Source: Chryseobacterium indologenes (GTDB lineage Bacteria; Bacteroidota; Bacteroidia; Flavobacteriales; Weeksellaceae). Taken from it: a stretch of 64,000 nt of DNA. The stretch's first letter is position 1. Every line of letters begins with the position of its first letter. Where the stretch lies: positions 62,001 through 126,000 of the forward strand of contig DJTE01000041.1 of assembly GCA_002439165.1 (NCBI GenBank), in the 5' to 3' direction. The translations under genes and the position numbers were made by a program. Below are positions 16,908-25,167 of the stretch, in pieces. The notes beneath the pieces were generated by a model. The model did no database searches, was not told the DNA's origin, and saw only the letters and a list, made by a program, of their open reading frames with translations.

Positions 16908-17885
16908 ATGAAGATTTTTAGAATTATTGCGCTTTCTTCCATTTTAATTCTGGCACTGGATTCCTGTAAGAAGGATTCTGAGAACCTGTGGAAAGTAGAA
17001 GTAAAGGAAACGGCTGAAAAAGTAGATATTACTGATATTTCCAGAGAATTTTACGATACGAAAATTCCATTGGACCAGTTTAAAGCAAAATTTCCCTGGT
17101 TTCAGGGAACTGTTTCCGATGCTGATTTTGAAAAAAGAAGGGCAGATGCGGAAGAGATCAAGATCTATAAAGAAGCTGCCGGAAAAATAGATCAGGCAAA
17201 ACTTCAGAAAGAACTTCAGAGTCTCTTTTCCCACATCGGATATTATTTCCCACAGTTCAAAAGTCCTAAAGTATATCTGTTTTCATCCGCATTGCAGATG
17301 GCGCAGGATCCCATTATCTATGATGCAAAAGGCAATCAGCTGTTTATAGATATTACAGGTTTTATGGGAGACGGAAATCCTAATTATAAAGGACTGGAGC
17401 TGTATTTTCAGAAATCGATGAATCCTCAGAATATTGTTCCTAAAGTTTCGCAGATCTTTGCTGAAAATATTGTAACGGAATCCCCGGATCATCAGAAATT
17501 TATTGATAAAGTAATCCTCAACGGTAAGATCATGATGCTTCAGGAAGCCTTCCTTCCGGATACTCCCGATTATCTGAAAATGAACTACACTCAGAAACAG
17601 TACGAATGGGCCGTAGCTAACGAAGCCAATATCTGGAATTATTTTGTGGAAGGAAACCTGATCTTCGGTGACGACCCGAGATTGGTTGAGCGTTTCATCA
17701 CACCGGGTCCGTTCTCTAAATTTTATACAGAGATCGATAATGTATCTTCTCCACAGATCGGAATATTCACCGGATGGCAGATCTGTAAATCTTACTTTAA
17801 ACAGAAGCCTGAAACCAAGCTTGTAGATTTCTTAAAACTTGATGCTACCAAAATATTCAACGAATCAGGGTATAAGCCTAAATAG
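16908..17885 (+). CDS. gldB: Gliding motility lipoprotein GldB
   Basis: A 325-aa lipoprotein with lipobox region LALDSC (Cys20). Length and sequence (EFYDTKIPLDQFKAKFPWFQG near the N-terminus; LFSHIGYYFPQFKSPKVYLFSS; the FITPGPFSKFYTEI and PQIGIFTGWQICKSY motifs near the C-terminus) fit GldB, which is required for gliding in Flavobacterium johnsoniae. Its biochemical role is unknown. In F. johnsoniae gldB and gldC are adjacent; here a terminator follows gldB and an ABC exporter lies between them. Chryseobacterium species usually do not glide, so the gene may serve another envelope role. Confidence 0.9.
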   Translation: MKIFRIIALSSILILALDSCKKDSENLWKVEVKETAEKVDITDISREFYDTKIPLDQFKAKFPWFQGTVSDADFEKRRADAEEIKIYKEAAGKIDQAKLQKELQSLFSHIGYYFPQFKSPKVYLFSSALQMAQDPIIYDAKGNQLFIDITGFMGDGNPNYKGLELYFQKSMNPQNIVPKVSQIFAENIVTESPDHQKFIDKVILNGKIMMLQEAFLPDTPDYLKMNYTQKQYEWAVANEANIWNYFVEGNLIFGDDPRLVERFITPGPFSKFYTEIDNVSSPQIGIFTGWQICKSYFKQKPETKLVDFLKLDATKIFNESGYKPK

Positions 17886-17906
17886 TTGGAATTCAATAAG
17901 TATAAG

Positions 17907-17937
17907 AGCCTTCAGATAACTTTGAAGGCTTTTTTTA
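17907..17937 (+). terminator. Terminator after gldB
   Basis: AGCCTTCA pairs with TGAAGGCT around an 8-nt loop and is followed by TTTTTT. It separates gldB from the ABC exporter genes. Confidence 0.85.
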
Positions 17938-17990
17938 TATTTAAATTTTAAAAACATACTACTTTGTATTGCATAATACCGTTTTAATTG

Positions 17991-17998
17991 TATTTTTG
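17991..17998 (+). promoter_or_regulatory. Candidate -7 box for the ABC exporter
   Basis: TATTTTTG matches TAnnTTTG, 20 nt before the ATPase ATG and after the gldB terminator. A TTTG at 17963-17966 is slightly far (24-nt spacer) for the upstream element. Confidence 0.45.
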
Positions 17999-18017
17999 TT
18001 GTAAACGAAATATACCC

Positions 18018-18920
18018 ATGGAAAACATGATACAGATTCAAAACCTCAATTTTGAATTTTCTAAAAACAAACCGGTGCTCAGAAATATCAGCCTTTCAGT
18101 TCCGAAAGGAAGCATTTTCGGATTTCTGGGAGCCAACGGAGCCGGAAAATCCACCACCATGAAAATGCTGATCGGAAGCATACCGGATGAAAACGGAACG
18201 ATCAGGATTTTTGACCGTACATTATCGCAACTTTATCCTGAAGGATTTAATAAAATAGGAAGCCTTATCGATACGGCGGCTTTTTATGACCATCTTTCCG
18301 GCTGGGAAAACCTGCTCGTTATTTCCAGGCTGAGAGAACTGCCCGAATCCGAATGCGAAAGAGTGCTTCGGCTTGTAGACCTCTGGGACAGCCGGAATAT
18401 GAAAATGAAACGATATTCCCTGGGCATGAAGCAAAGGCTTTCTATTGCCATGACCCTGCTGGGAAAACCGGAACTCTTGATCCTCGATGAGCCTGTAAAC
18501 GGACTCGACCCGAACGGAATGCTGGAAATGAGGGAACTTTTGATCAGACTTAACCGGGAGGAAGGGGTAACCATATTTATTTCAAGCCACCTGCTTCAGG
18601 AAATTGAGAAAATGATCACCCATCTCGCAATTATTTCACATGGTGAAATACGTTTTACAGGAAGCATTAAAGATCTCAACGAACTTTACCGTTACGATCA
18701 TATCAGAATAGGGCTGAATAATGCTTCGAAATTTATCAGTGAGATCCCTGCCAGTTATTCACCACAGAAAGTTGATGACAATACCATAGAGATCACAGCG
18801 GGATCAAAAGAAGATATTGCCGCTCTTGTCAGATTGCTGGTGCTGAAAGAAGCTGAAATTTTCGAAATCAAAAACAGTGCAGGCCTTGAGGACTGGTTCA
18901 TGGAAATTACTAAAAACTAA
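18018..18920 (+). CDS. ABC transporter ATP-binding protein
   Basis: A 300-aa ATPase of the ABC-2 drug/bacteriocin-immunity type. Walker A is GANGAGKST (38-46), the signature is SLGMKQR (134-140), and Walker B is LLILDEP (153-159) followed by NGLDPNGM, which is typical of exporters of the LanF/BcrA kind. The C-terminal ~80 residues are the usual BcrA-like extension. The next gene, 6 nt downstream, encodes the matching permease. The ATG at 18018 is chosen over an upstream TTG. Confidence 0.92.
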   Translation: MENMIQIQNLNFEFSKNKPVLRNISLSVPKGSIFGFLGANGAGKSTTMKMLIGSIPDENGTIRIFDRTLSQLYPEGFNKIGSLIDTAAFYDHLSGWENLLVISRLRELPESECERVLRLVDLWDSRNMKMKRYSLGMKQRLSIAMTLLGKPELLILDEPVNGLDPNGMLEMRELLIRLNREEGVTIFISSHLLQEIEKMITHLAIISHGEIRFTGSIKDLNELYRYDHIRIGLNNASKFISEIPASYSPQKVDDNTIEITAGSKEDIAALVRLLVLKEAEIFEIKNSAGLEDWFMEITKN

Positions 18921-18926
18921 TAACAG

Positions 18927-21128
18927 ATGAAAAAATTAATAACAGCAATCAATATCGAATGGCTTAAAACAAAAGGGCTGGGGCTTACTTATATTGCCAT
19001 TATCTTAGGAGGGATGATTCCTCTGCTCGGCTTCATTCCAAGTTTTTTTAAACCGGAATTTGTAGCGGAGGGGGATCTTCCGTATTCTGTTTTTGAATAT
19101 GCCATATCCGGAGATGCCATTAAATCTTTTACCTTTTTTATTCTCCTGGTATTTGTGATCATTGCTGCCAACAGGATTGCGCAGACGGACCATAAAAACA
19201 ACGGATGGCAGCTGATGGAAACTCAGCCGGTGAGCCGTTTTCAGCTTTACTTTGCGAAATACATCGTTCTGATCATGATGAGTATGATCTGTATTCTTTC
19301 TTATTTTGGTTTCAACATCCTCATGTCGGTCATAGATTATTATATTCATCCGAATCCTGCCAAATTATTGCATCTGGATTGGGTATGGATGATCAGCACC
19401 ATTATCCGTGTTTTCATAACTGTTTTAGGGATTGCGGCTCTGCAGCTTTGTATATCGGTGGTATTTCCGGGATTTATCTGGTCGTTTCTTATCGGATGTC
19501 TGGGGCTGGCTTCCAACATTACTTCGCTTATACAGAAACAGTCTTTTTTCTTTAATCCTTACAGTTCTCTTTATATTTTCTCAAAATCTGTGGAAATAAG
19601 GGATCTGAACAGTTTTATTTCCTATTCGGAATATCTGAGTCTTTTCTGGATGATCGTTTTCTTTCCCATAGGATACTTCTGGTACAGCAGAAAAGGATTC
19701 AGAAATGCATTTCTTAAAAATAAAAAGCGGGTGATGATTTCAGCTCTATTTCTCATCATTACCGGAGCATTCCTGTATGCCTTCCAGAAACCGAAAGCTT
19801 ATCAAAGCGGTGAAAAAGGGGTGACGATCAAAGGAAAACTGCAGACTGATCTGAAAATAGATTCCGTACGCATCTATTCTAAAGATTTTCATAAAAAAAT
19901 AGCGGCTGCGGCAGTGAAGAACAATGCTTTCAACTGGACAACCTCGCAGGAGCTTCCGTTAGACGAATATATCCTGGAGATCGGAAACAAAAAAGTGAAT
20001 ATTTTCATGGGAAGCGGAGACTGGTTTGATTTTGATATCAGGCTCAACAGCACCAAAATGGTATCTCACGTCAATTCCAACAGAAAAGCAGATCAGAAAT
20101 ATCAGAATACAGAAAATTCTTTCGGGTATGAATTCGGATATTCACTGGAAAAGCAGAATTATAATAATGATCCGGAGAAATTTTATGAGCTGGCCGAATC
20201 TGACTGGAAAGAAAACAAGAGGATTCTGGATGTGTTTGCCGATCCTGAAAATAATGCCCTTTCGGATGATTATAAAACTTACAGAAAACAGCTGATGGCT
20301 ATTGAATATCTCAATGAGATCAATAATTACCGGAAAATGACTTCCTGGAGCGATCCGAAGTTTGCCCCTCCGAAATCTTTCCTTGATGAGCTGAACAGCA
20401 ATATCCAAAAGCCAAGCCCGCTTTTAAGTAAAAATGATAATTATCTGCAGTATAAACTGGATAGGATGCTTACCGATGCCGACCAGGCTTCGAATGCAGA
20501 CAGCATCCTTTTTGTAAAGATAGACCGTCTTCCGAACAGTATTTCAAAAGACCAGCTTTTAGCCAAACACCTGTCGAAAAGCATCGAACTGCAGTCTGAC
20601 AGTCTGGCCAGAAACCGGCTTTTTACTGCTGAGATCAATAAAATACAGAACACAGATTATAAACAGATGCTCTATTCAAAACTTGACGGAATTAACCGGT
20701 CGCAGAAAGGTGCCGTCTTTCCTGATCTTGTGCTGGAAAATGATAAAGGAAAAAACCAGAATCTTTCCCAATATAAAGGAAAATATGTGGTGATTGATTT
20801 CTGGGCTACATGGTGCGGACCGTGTAAGCAGATCCGTCCGGTATTTGAAACCAGAAGCCATCAGTACAGGTATGCAGACAACATTCAGTTTATTTCTATC
20901 AGTCTTGATGAAGACAAATCCAAATGGGTGAATTATCTTAAAACAAAGAAATCCGGTATTCCGCAGTTCTGGCTTACAGACGCTGAAAAGTTTATGGGTA
21001 AATATAAAATACAGTCTATTCCAAGATTTATCATCGTAGATCCGGAAGGCAAAATATTTAACTTTAATACGCCATTTCCTGACGAAGATAATTTCGTAGA
21101 AATTTTAGATAAGCTAAAGAAGTATTAA
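18927..21128 (+). CDS. ABC-2 permease fused to a thioredoxin (TlpA-like) domain
   Basis: A 733-aa fusion. Residues 1-260 hold six hydrophobic segments of an ABC-2 permease like those of lantibiotic-immunity exporters (early IEWLKTKG, NGWQLMETQPVSRFQLYFAKY). A seventh segment, 275-293, leads to a hydrophilic part. Residues ~305-390 resemble the DUF4369-type beta domain (GVTIKGKLQTD) of Bacteroidota TlpA proteins. A helical linker follows, then an AhpC/TSA-thioredoxin domain (~595-733) with WATWCGPCK (Cys630, Cys633) and a cis-Pro loop SIPRFII. By topology the redox domain should be periplasmic. It could reduce or isomerise disulfides of a transported or attacking peptide, but that role is inference. 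Confidence 0.88.
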   Translation: MKKLITAINIEWLKTKGLGLTYIAIILGGMIPLLGFIPSFFKPEFVAEGDLPYSVFEYAISGDAIKSFTFFILLVFVIIAANRIAQTDHKNNGWQLMETQPVSRFQLYFAKYIVLIMMSMICILSYFGFNILMSVIDYYIHPNPAKLLHLDWVWMISTIIRVFITVLGIAALQLCISVVFPGFIWSFLIGCLGLASNITSLIQKQSFFFNPYSSLYIFSKSVEIRDLNSFISYSEYLSLFWMIVFFPIGYFWYSRKGFRNAFLKNKKRVMISALFLIITGAFLYAFQKPKAYQSGEKGVTIKGKLQTDLKIDSVRIYSKDFHKKIAAAAVKNNAFNWTTSQELPLDEYILEIGNKKVNIFMGSGDWFDFDIRLNSTKMVSHVNSNRKADQKYQNTENSFGYEFGYSLEKQNYNNDPEKFYELAESDWKENKRILDVFADPENNALSDDYKTYRKQLMAIEYLNEINNYRKMTSWSDPKFAPPKSFLDELNSNIQKPSPLLSKNDNYLQYKLDRMLTDADQASNADSILFVKIDRLPNSISKDQLLAKHLSKSIELQSDSLARNRLFTAEINKIQNTDYKQMLYSKLDGINRSQKGAVFPDLVLENDKGKNQNLSQYKGKYVVIDFWATWCGPCKQIRPVFETRSHQYRYADNIQFISISLDEDKSKWVNYLKTKKSGIPQFWLTDAEKFMGKYKIQSIPRFIIVDPEGKIFNFNTPFPDEDNFVEILDKLKKY

Positions 21129-21133
21129 CTTTG
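21126..21133 (+). promoter_or_regulatory. Candidate -7 box for gldC, overlapping the permease stop
   Basis: TAACTTTG matches TAnnTTTG; its first bases are part of the permease stop codon. It would give gldC its own 5' end, about 20 nt before the ATG. Confidence 0.5.
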
Positions 21134-21153
21134 CGGAAAAATTTTAGATTGAT

Positions 21154-21480
21154 ATGAGAAAAACTCAGATTACGATAGATGTAGAGCTGGATGAAAACCA
21201 CATTCCTGAAAATATTACCTGGAATGCTCAGGATGGCGGTGTAGAGAAGGAAGAGACTAAAGCAACCATGATCTCCGTATGGGATGATAAGGCTATGGAA
21301 GCTTTAAGAATCGACCTTTGGACCAAAGAAATGCCGGTAGATCAGATGAAGATGTTTATCCACCAGATCCTGGTCTCTTTGGGAAATACCTATCAGAGAG
21401 CAACAGGCGAGGAGGATGTTGCGCAGTGGATTGAGCAGATGGCAGAAGAATTTGCAGTAAAATCAGCGATCAAAATGTAA
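21154..21480 (+). CDS. gldC: Gliding motility protein GldC
   Basis: A 108-aa soluble protein. The sequence matches GldC throughout: IDVELDENHIPENITWNAQDGG, then AMMISVWD-type segment (TMISVWDDKAMEALRIDLWTKEMPVDQMKMF), then LGNTYQRATGE. In F. johnsoniae GldC improves gliding but is not strictly essential, and it is encoded next to gldB. Here it is 3.3 kb downstream of gldB, with an unrelated exporter between and a promoter box overlapping the exporter's stop codon. Confidence 0.92.
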   Translation: MRKTQITIDVELDENHIPENITWNAQDGGVEKEETKATMISVWDDKAMEALRIDLWTKEMPVDQMKMFIHQILVSLGNTYQRATGEEDVAQWIEQMAEEFAVKSAIKM

Positions 21481-21595
21481 CACAATTTGAAATGTGTTAA
21501 TCAGGAAGTAGTATACACCAATAATTCAAAATGCTGATCAGTATCCGCTTCATTTTCAAATTAACACATTTACAAATTTTCAAATTATATAAAAT

Positions 21596-22735
21596 ATGAA
21601 CTTTAATACAAAAGTAATCCACGGAGGGCAGCATCATGAGTCTGCAACAGGTTCTGTGAACGTTCCTGTATTTTTAACCTCTACCTTTGCACAGAAAAGC
21701 CCGGGTGTACACTCAGGATACGAATATTCAAGAGCCGCCAACCCTACGAGACAGGCTTTGGAAGACTCTCTGGCAAGTATTGAGAACGGTGCGAGAGGTC
21801 TTGCTTTCGGCTCAGGTCTTGCAGCGATCGATTGTGTTTTAAAACTGCTGAATCCGGGTGATGAAGTAATTGCAGTGGACGATCTTTACGGGGGAACTTA
21901 CAGAATGTTTACGAGACTTTTTGAGAAATATCAGCTGAAATTTACATTCGTGAATTTTGATGATGTGTCTAAGATTGCCGATGTAATTACCGATAAAACA
22001 AAGCTGATCTGGATAGAAACCCCAACTAATCCGCTGATGAAGCTGGTTGACATTAAAGCGGTGGTTGATATGGCAAAAGGAAAAAATATCCTGGTTGCCG
22101 TTGACAATACTTTCGCAACTCCTTATATCCAGAGACCTATTGATTTAGGAGCTGATATTGTAATGCATTCTGCCACAAAGTATTTGGGAGGACATTCAGA
22201 CGTAATTGCCGGTGCACTTATTGCCAAAGATGCTGAACTGGGAGAAAAACTTCACTTCATCCAGTTTGCAAGCGGCGGTATCTTAGGACCTCACGATTCT
22301 TATCTGGTTCTTAGAGGGATCAAAACGCTGGCATTAAGAATGCAGAGACATTCTGACAACGGGCTGGCAGTAGCAAAATACCTGGAAACTCATCCGGCTG
22401 TGGATAAAGTAATTTATCCGGGACTGGAGTCTCATCCTCAGTATGAACTGGCCAAATCCCAGATGAAAGAATCCGGAGGGATGGTTTCCTTTACATTCAA
22501 ATCAGGTAAAAAAGGAGATGCCGTTAAATTCCTTGAAAAAGTAAGGGTATTTACACTGGCTGAATCTTTAGGAGGAGTAGAGTCTCTTGCCAATCACCCT
22601 GCGTTGATGACACACGCTTCCATCCCGGCTGAAAAACGCGCAGAACTGGGAATCACAGATGACCTTGTCCGTTTAAGCGTAGGCATTGAAGATGCAGAAG
22701 ATCTGATTGCAGATCTGGAAAAAGCATTCTCTTAA
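21596..22735 (+). CDS. Cystathionine gamma-synthase-type PLP enzyme
   Basis: A 379-aa transsulfuration enzyme (Cys/Met metabolism PLP family). It links a homoserine ester and cysteine to make cystathionine, or acts as a gamma-lyase on it. Clear motifs are VPVFLTSTFAQ, EYSRAANPTR (phosphate-binding Tyr/Arg), the AVDDLYGGTYR Tyr98, and the PLP lysine Lys195 in SATKYLGGHSD. The tail ends LVRLSVGIED. Synthase, gamma-lyase and methionine gamma-lyase cannot be separated confidently by eye; the SDV after GGH leans to the synthase/lyase group. Monocistronic, with a strong terminator. Confidence 0.88.
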   Translation: MNFNTKVIHGGQHHESATGSVNVPVFLTSTFAQKSPGVHSGYEYSRAANPTRQALEDSLASIENGARGLAFGSGLAAIDCVLKLLNPGDEVIAVDDLYGGTYRMFTRLFEKYQLKFTFVNFDDVSKIADVITDKTKLIWIETPTNPLMKLVDIKAVVDMAKGKNILVAVDNTFATPYIQRPIDLGADIVMHSATKYLGGHSDVIAGALIAKDAELGEKLHFIQFASGGILGPHDSYLVLRGIKTLALRMQRHSDNGLAVAKYLETHPAVDKVIYPGLESHPQYELAKSQMKESGGMVSFTFKSGKKGDAVKFLEKVRVFTLAESLGGVESLANHPALMTHASIPAEKRAELGITDDLVRLSVGIEDAEDLIADLEKAFS

Positions 22736-22745
22736 AATACATATT

Positions 22746-22785
22746 AAAAAGAGAGGTTCAGTTCGCCGAACCTCTCTTTTTATGA
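22746..22785 (+). terminator. Terminator after the cystathionine enzyme gene
   Basis: GAGAGGTTC pairs with GAACCTCTC, flanked by A- and T-runs, 11 nt after the stop. Confidence 0.9.
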
Positions 22786-22808
22786 TTAAAGACCATCACA
22801 GGAAAAAT

Positions 22809-23267
22809 ATGAAAAATACAAGAAAAGCTACCTTCAAAGATCTTGAACAGCTGTCTGCACTGTTTGACCAATACAGGATCTTTTACCATAAAGAATCCGA
22901 TATTCCTGCGGCAGAAAATTTCCTGAAAGAAAGAATTCAGAATAAAGATTCTGAAATTTTTGTCGCGGAAAAAGACGGTATTCTGACCGGATTTGTCCAG
23001 CTGTATCCTATATTTTCCTCCACAAGAATGCAGCGTTACTGGCTGTTGAATGATCTTTATGTAAATGCAGACCATAGAAGAAAAGGCTATTCCAAAGAAC
23101 TGATAGAAGCAGCCAAAGAACTGTGTAGGTCGTCAAATGCATGTGGAATGCTCCTTGAAACCGGGAAATCAAACGATGTCGGAAATCAGCTTTATCCGTC
23201 CTGCGGTTTTGAGCTGTATGATTCTGTGAACTTCTACGAATGGACTAATCATATGAGTGATGAGTAA
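22809..23267 (+). CDS. GNAT N-acetyltransferase
   Basis: A 152-aa acetyltransferase. After a short helix-rich N-terminus, the core is SEIFVAEKDGILTGFVQLYPIFSS, then LNDLYVNADHRRKGYSKELI with the R-R-K-G-Y loop, then LLETGKSNDVGNQLYPSCGFE. The YPSCGFE segment replaces the common YEKLGF. The frame extends upstream to 22707, but that part overlaps the previous gene and its terminator, so the ATG at 22809 is chosen. Confidence 0.85.
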   Translation: MKNTRKATFKDLEQLSALFDQYRIFYHKESDIPAAENFLKERIQNKDSEIFVAEKDGILTGFVQLYPIFSSTRMQRYWLLNDLYVNADHRRKGYSKELIEAAKELCRSSNACGMLLETGKSNDVGNQLYPSCGFELYDSVNFYEWTNHMSDE

Positions 23268-23341
23268 TTGGTAATGAGTAATAATATTAGCCTGTAACCC
23301 AACTTTATAATACTTTTTATTTAAAAAAACAAAAACAAAAT

Positions 23342-23848
23342 ATGACAGATTTTCAAAAATATGTTCAGCGATATTTAGATGAGATTCCTGAAGGAAACTG
23401 GCTGGAAGAATTAAAAAAATCAGGAGAGGAAACTATTGCACTGTATTCAGGGCTTACTGAAGAACAGGCTCATTTTGCCTACGCTGAAGGAAAATGGTCC
23501 TTAAAAGAACTTTTACTGCACCTGTCAGATTGCGAAAGAGTATTTCAGTACAGAATGTTAGCTTTTGCAAGAGGAGAAACAGCGTCACTTCCTGGTTTTG
23601 ATGAAGAATTGTATGCCGGTAATTCTTATGCGGATAAAAGAACCCTGGAATCTCTGCTTGAAGAATATAAACTGGTAAGAAAATCCTCACAGATTATGAT
23701 GGAAACCTTCGAGCCGTCTGTCTTAAACAATACCGGTATTGCCAATGGAAACGAAATTCATGTGGAAACAATCGGAAAACTGGTTGTGGGACACAATTAC
23801 CACCATCTGAATATCATCAGAGAAAGGTATCTGCCAGGATTGAAATAG
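23342..23848 (+). CDS. DinB-family metal-dependent protein
   Basis: A 168-aa four-helix bundle. The metal triad of the DinB/YfiT superfamily is visible: His60 in LLLHLSDCERVF, and His151 and His155 in VGHNYHHLNII. W-SLKELLLHLSDCE is the classic helix-2 motif. Members act as thiol transferases (bacillithiol, mycothiol) or have unknown roles; the exact activity here is unassigned. It ends before two similar hairpins (23882-23901 and 23980-23999). Confidence 0.85.
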   Translation: MTDFQKYVQRYLDEIPEGNWLEELKKSGEETIALYSGLTEEQAHFAYAEGKWSLKELLLHLSDCERVFQYRMLAFARGETASLPGFDEELYAGNSYADKRTLESLLEEYKLVRKSSQIMMETFEPSVLNNTGIANGNEIHVETIGKLVVGHNYHHLNIIRERYLPGLK

Positions 23849-23881
23849 AGATAAAAAACGATACATAATACTATCAATTTG

Positions 23882-23901
23882 AAACGGGCTTCGGCCCGTT
23901 T
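23882..23901 (+). terminator. Hairpin with TTCG loop
   Basis: AAACGGGC-TTCG-GCCCGTTT: 8-bp stem, stable TTCG tetraloop, followed by TTATTTTT. Terminator for the DinB-family gene. Confidence 0.8.
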
Positions 23902-23979
23902 TATTTTTGGTGAAAATCAATAAAATTACCATCAGAGATTAAAAAATCATCTTCGTAAATTGGCTTCCTTATCCAATAG

Positions 23980-23999
23980 AAACGGGCTTTAGCCCGTTT
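23980..23999 (+). terminator. Second, near-identical hairpin
   Basis: AAACGGGC-TTTA-GCCCGTTT: the same stem as the previous hairpin with a different loop, about 98 nt further on. It is a duplicated palindrome that may be a second terminator or a dispersed element. Confidence 0.6.
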
Positions 24000-24113
24000 T
24001 AAAAAAAATAACCCATCCCAATATAAAAAATATCCGCACCAATTTTCCCAATTAAATTTGGCCTGAAACCCACAGATTTTCTACCTTTATCACGGTTTTG
24101 AATTTACAGAATT

Positions 24114-24662
24114 ATGGAACATATTATTGAAGTGTTAAAATCCGGCGGAACCATTCTCTATCCTACGGACACGATCTGGGGAATAGGCTGTGATGCAACA
24201 AATATAGAAGCGGTTAACAAAATTTTTGATATTAAAAAGCGGGAGAAAAATAAATCCATGATTATCCTGGTGGAATCTGAAAAGAGACTTCAGGATCTGG
24301 TGGACGTTCCGGAAATGGCATGGGAGATTATTGATCTGAGTGAAAAACCGGTAACCATTGTTTACGAAAACCCCAGAGGTTTACCCCAGGAGCTGCTTGC
24401 AGAAGATGGAAGCATAGGGATAAGGCTGGTGAAAAATGAGTTTTGCAAAAAGCTGATTACAAAACTCAATAAGCCTTTGGTGTCTACTTCTGCGAACTTT
24501 AGCGGAGATAAAAGCCCTTTGAAATTTTCAGATATATCGCCGGAGATTATCAACCTGGTAGATTATGCCGTGGAGGAGGATCGTGAGAAAGTTTCAAAAT
24601 ATTCCGGGTCTTCTGTGATCAAGATCTGGAGCGACAACAGGATAAAAGTATTACGCGAATAA
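24114..24662 (+). CDS. L-threonylcarbamoyladenylate synthase (TsaC/YrdC-type)
   Basis: A 182-aa, single YrdC-domain protein. It makes threonylcarbamoyl-AMP from threonine, bicarbonate and ATP for tRNA t6A37 modification. Motifs are the N-terminal GTILYPTDTIWGIGCDA, the DIKKREKNKSMIILV KR-x-K basic patch, and the C-terminal STSANFSG. The short length fits TsaC, not the longer Sua5 form. Probably essential. Confidence 0.88.
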   Translation: MEHIIEVLKSGGTILYPTDTIWGIGCDATNIEAVNKIFDIKKREKNKSMIILVESEKRLQDLVDVPEMAWEIIDLSEKPVTIVYENPRGLPQELLAEDGSIGIRLVKNEFCKKLITKLNKPLVSTSANFSGDKSPLKFSDISPEIINLVDYAVEEDREKVSKYSGSSVIKIWSDNRIKVLRE

Positions 24663-24701
24663 TGCGAATAAATACATGAAAAACAATAAGAGCTTTAAAG
24701 T

Positions 24702-24737
24702 CTTGCCAATCCGGATTGGCAGGATTTCTTTTTTTAA
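24702..24737 (+). terminator. Terminator after the TsaC-type gene
   Basis: CTTGCCAAT-CCGG-ATTGGCAGG followed by a long T run, with one wobble pair. It lies directly upstream of the next promoter box. Confidence 0.8.
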
Positions 24738-24740
24738 TTC

Positions 24741-24748
24741 TATCTTTG
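24741..24748 (+). promoter_or_regulatory. Candidate -7 box for the SnoaL-like gene
   Basis: TATCTTTG matches TAnnTTTG; a TTG at 24716-24718 gives a 22-nt spacer. The ATG is 29 nt downstream. Confidence 0.55.
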
Positions 24749-24776
24749 CAAAACTTCAACTGGTAAAAGTTACGCC

Positions 24777-25121
24777 ATGAACCACCAAAAATTTGCTGAA
24801 GAATGGATCAGTGCCTGGAATTCTCATGATCTGGATGATATATTATCCCACTATTCTGAGGATATAGAGATCAGTACACCGATGATTGCTATGGCTACGG
24901 GCGGAAAAGAAAGTACGCTCAAAGGAAAGCAGGCTGTCCGTGAATACTGGAAAAAAGCATTGGAAAAATTTCCGGATCTCCATTTTGAACTTATACAGTC
25001 TACGGCAGGTGTAGGTTCAGCAGCACTGTTTTACAGATCAATTATGGATAAGCTGGCAGTGGAAGTGATGTTTTTTAATGAAGAAGGAAAAATTAACAAA
25101 ATGTATGCTCATTATGACTAG
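24777..25121 (+). CDS. SnoaL/NTF2-like fold protein
   Basis: A 114-aa protein with the NTF2-like pattern: an N-terminal helix FAEEWISAWNSHDLDDILSHYSEDIEIST, then a G-K-QAVREYWKKALEKFPDLHFEL helix-strand unit, then strands to the end MYAHYD. Such polyketide cyclase/SnoaL-like proteins are enzymes or small-molecule binders; this one has no assigned substrate. It precedes cca by 46 nt on the same strand. Confidence 0.78.
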   Translation: MNHQKFAEEWISAWNSHDLDDILSHYSEDIEISTPMIAMATGGKESTLKGKQAVREYWKKALEKFPDLHFELIQSTAGVGSAALFYRSIMDKLAVEVMFFNEEGKINKMYAHYD

Positions 25122-25167
25122 CAGGGCGAAGGCCTGGCTGGAATACAGATGATCTATTATATCAACG

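Noticed and set aside
21481..21595. SAM or other sulfur riboswitch before the cystathionine enzyme gene
   Set aside because: I found no conserved SAM-I or SAM-II core; only AT-rich partial repeats around ACACATTT words.
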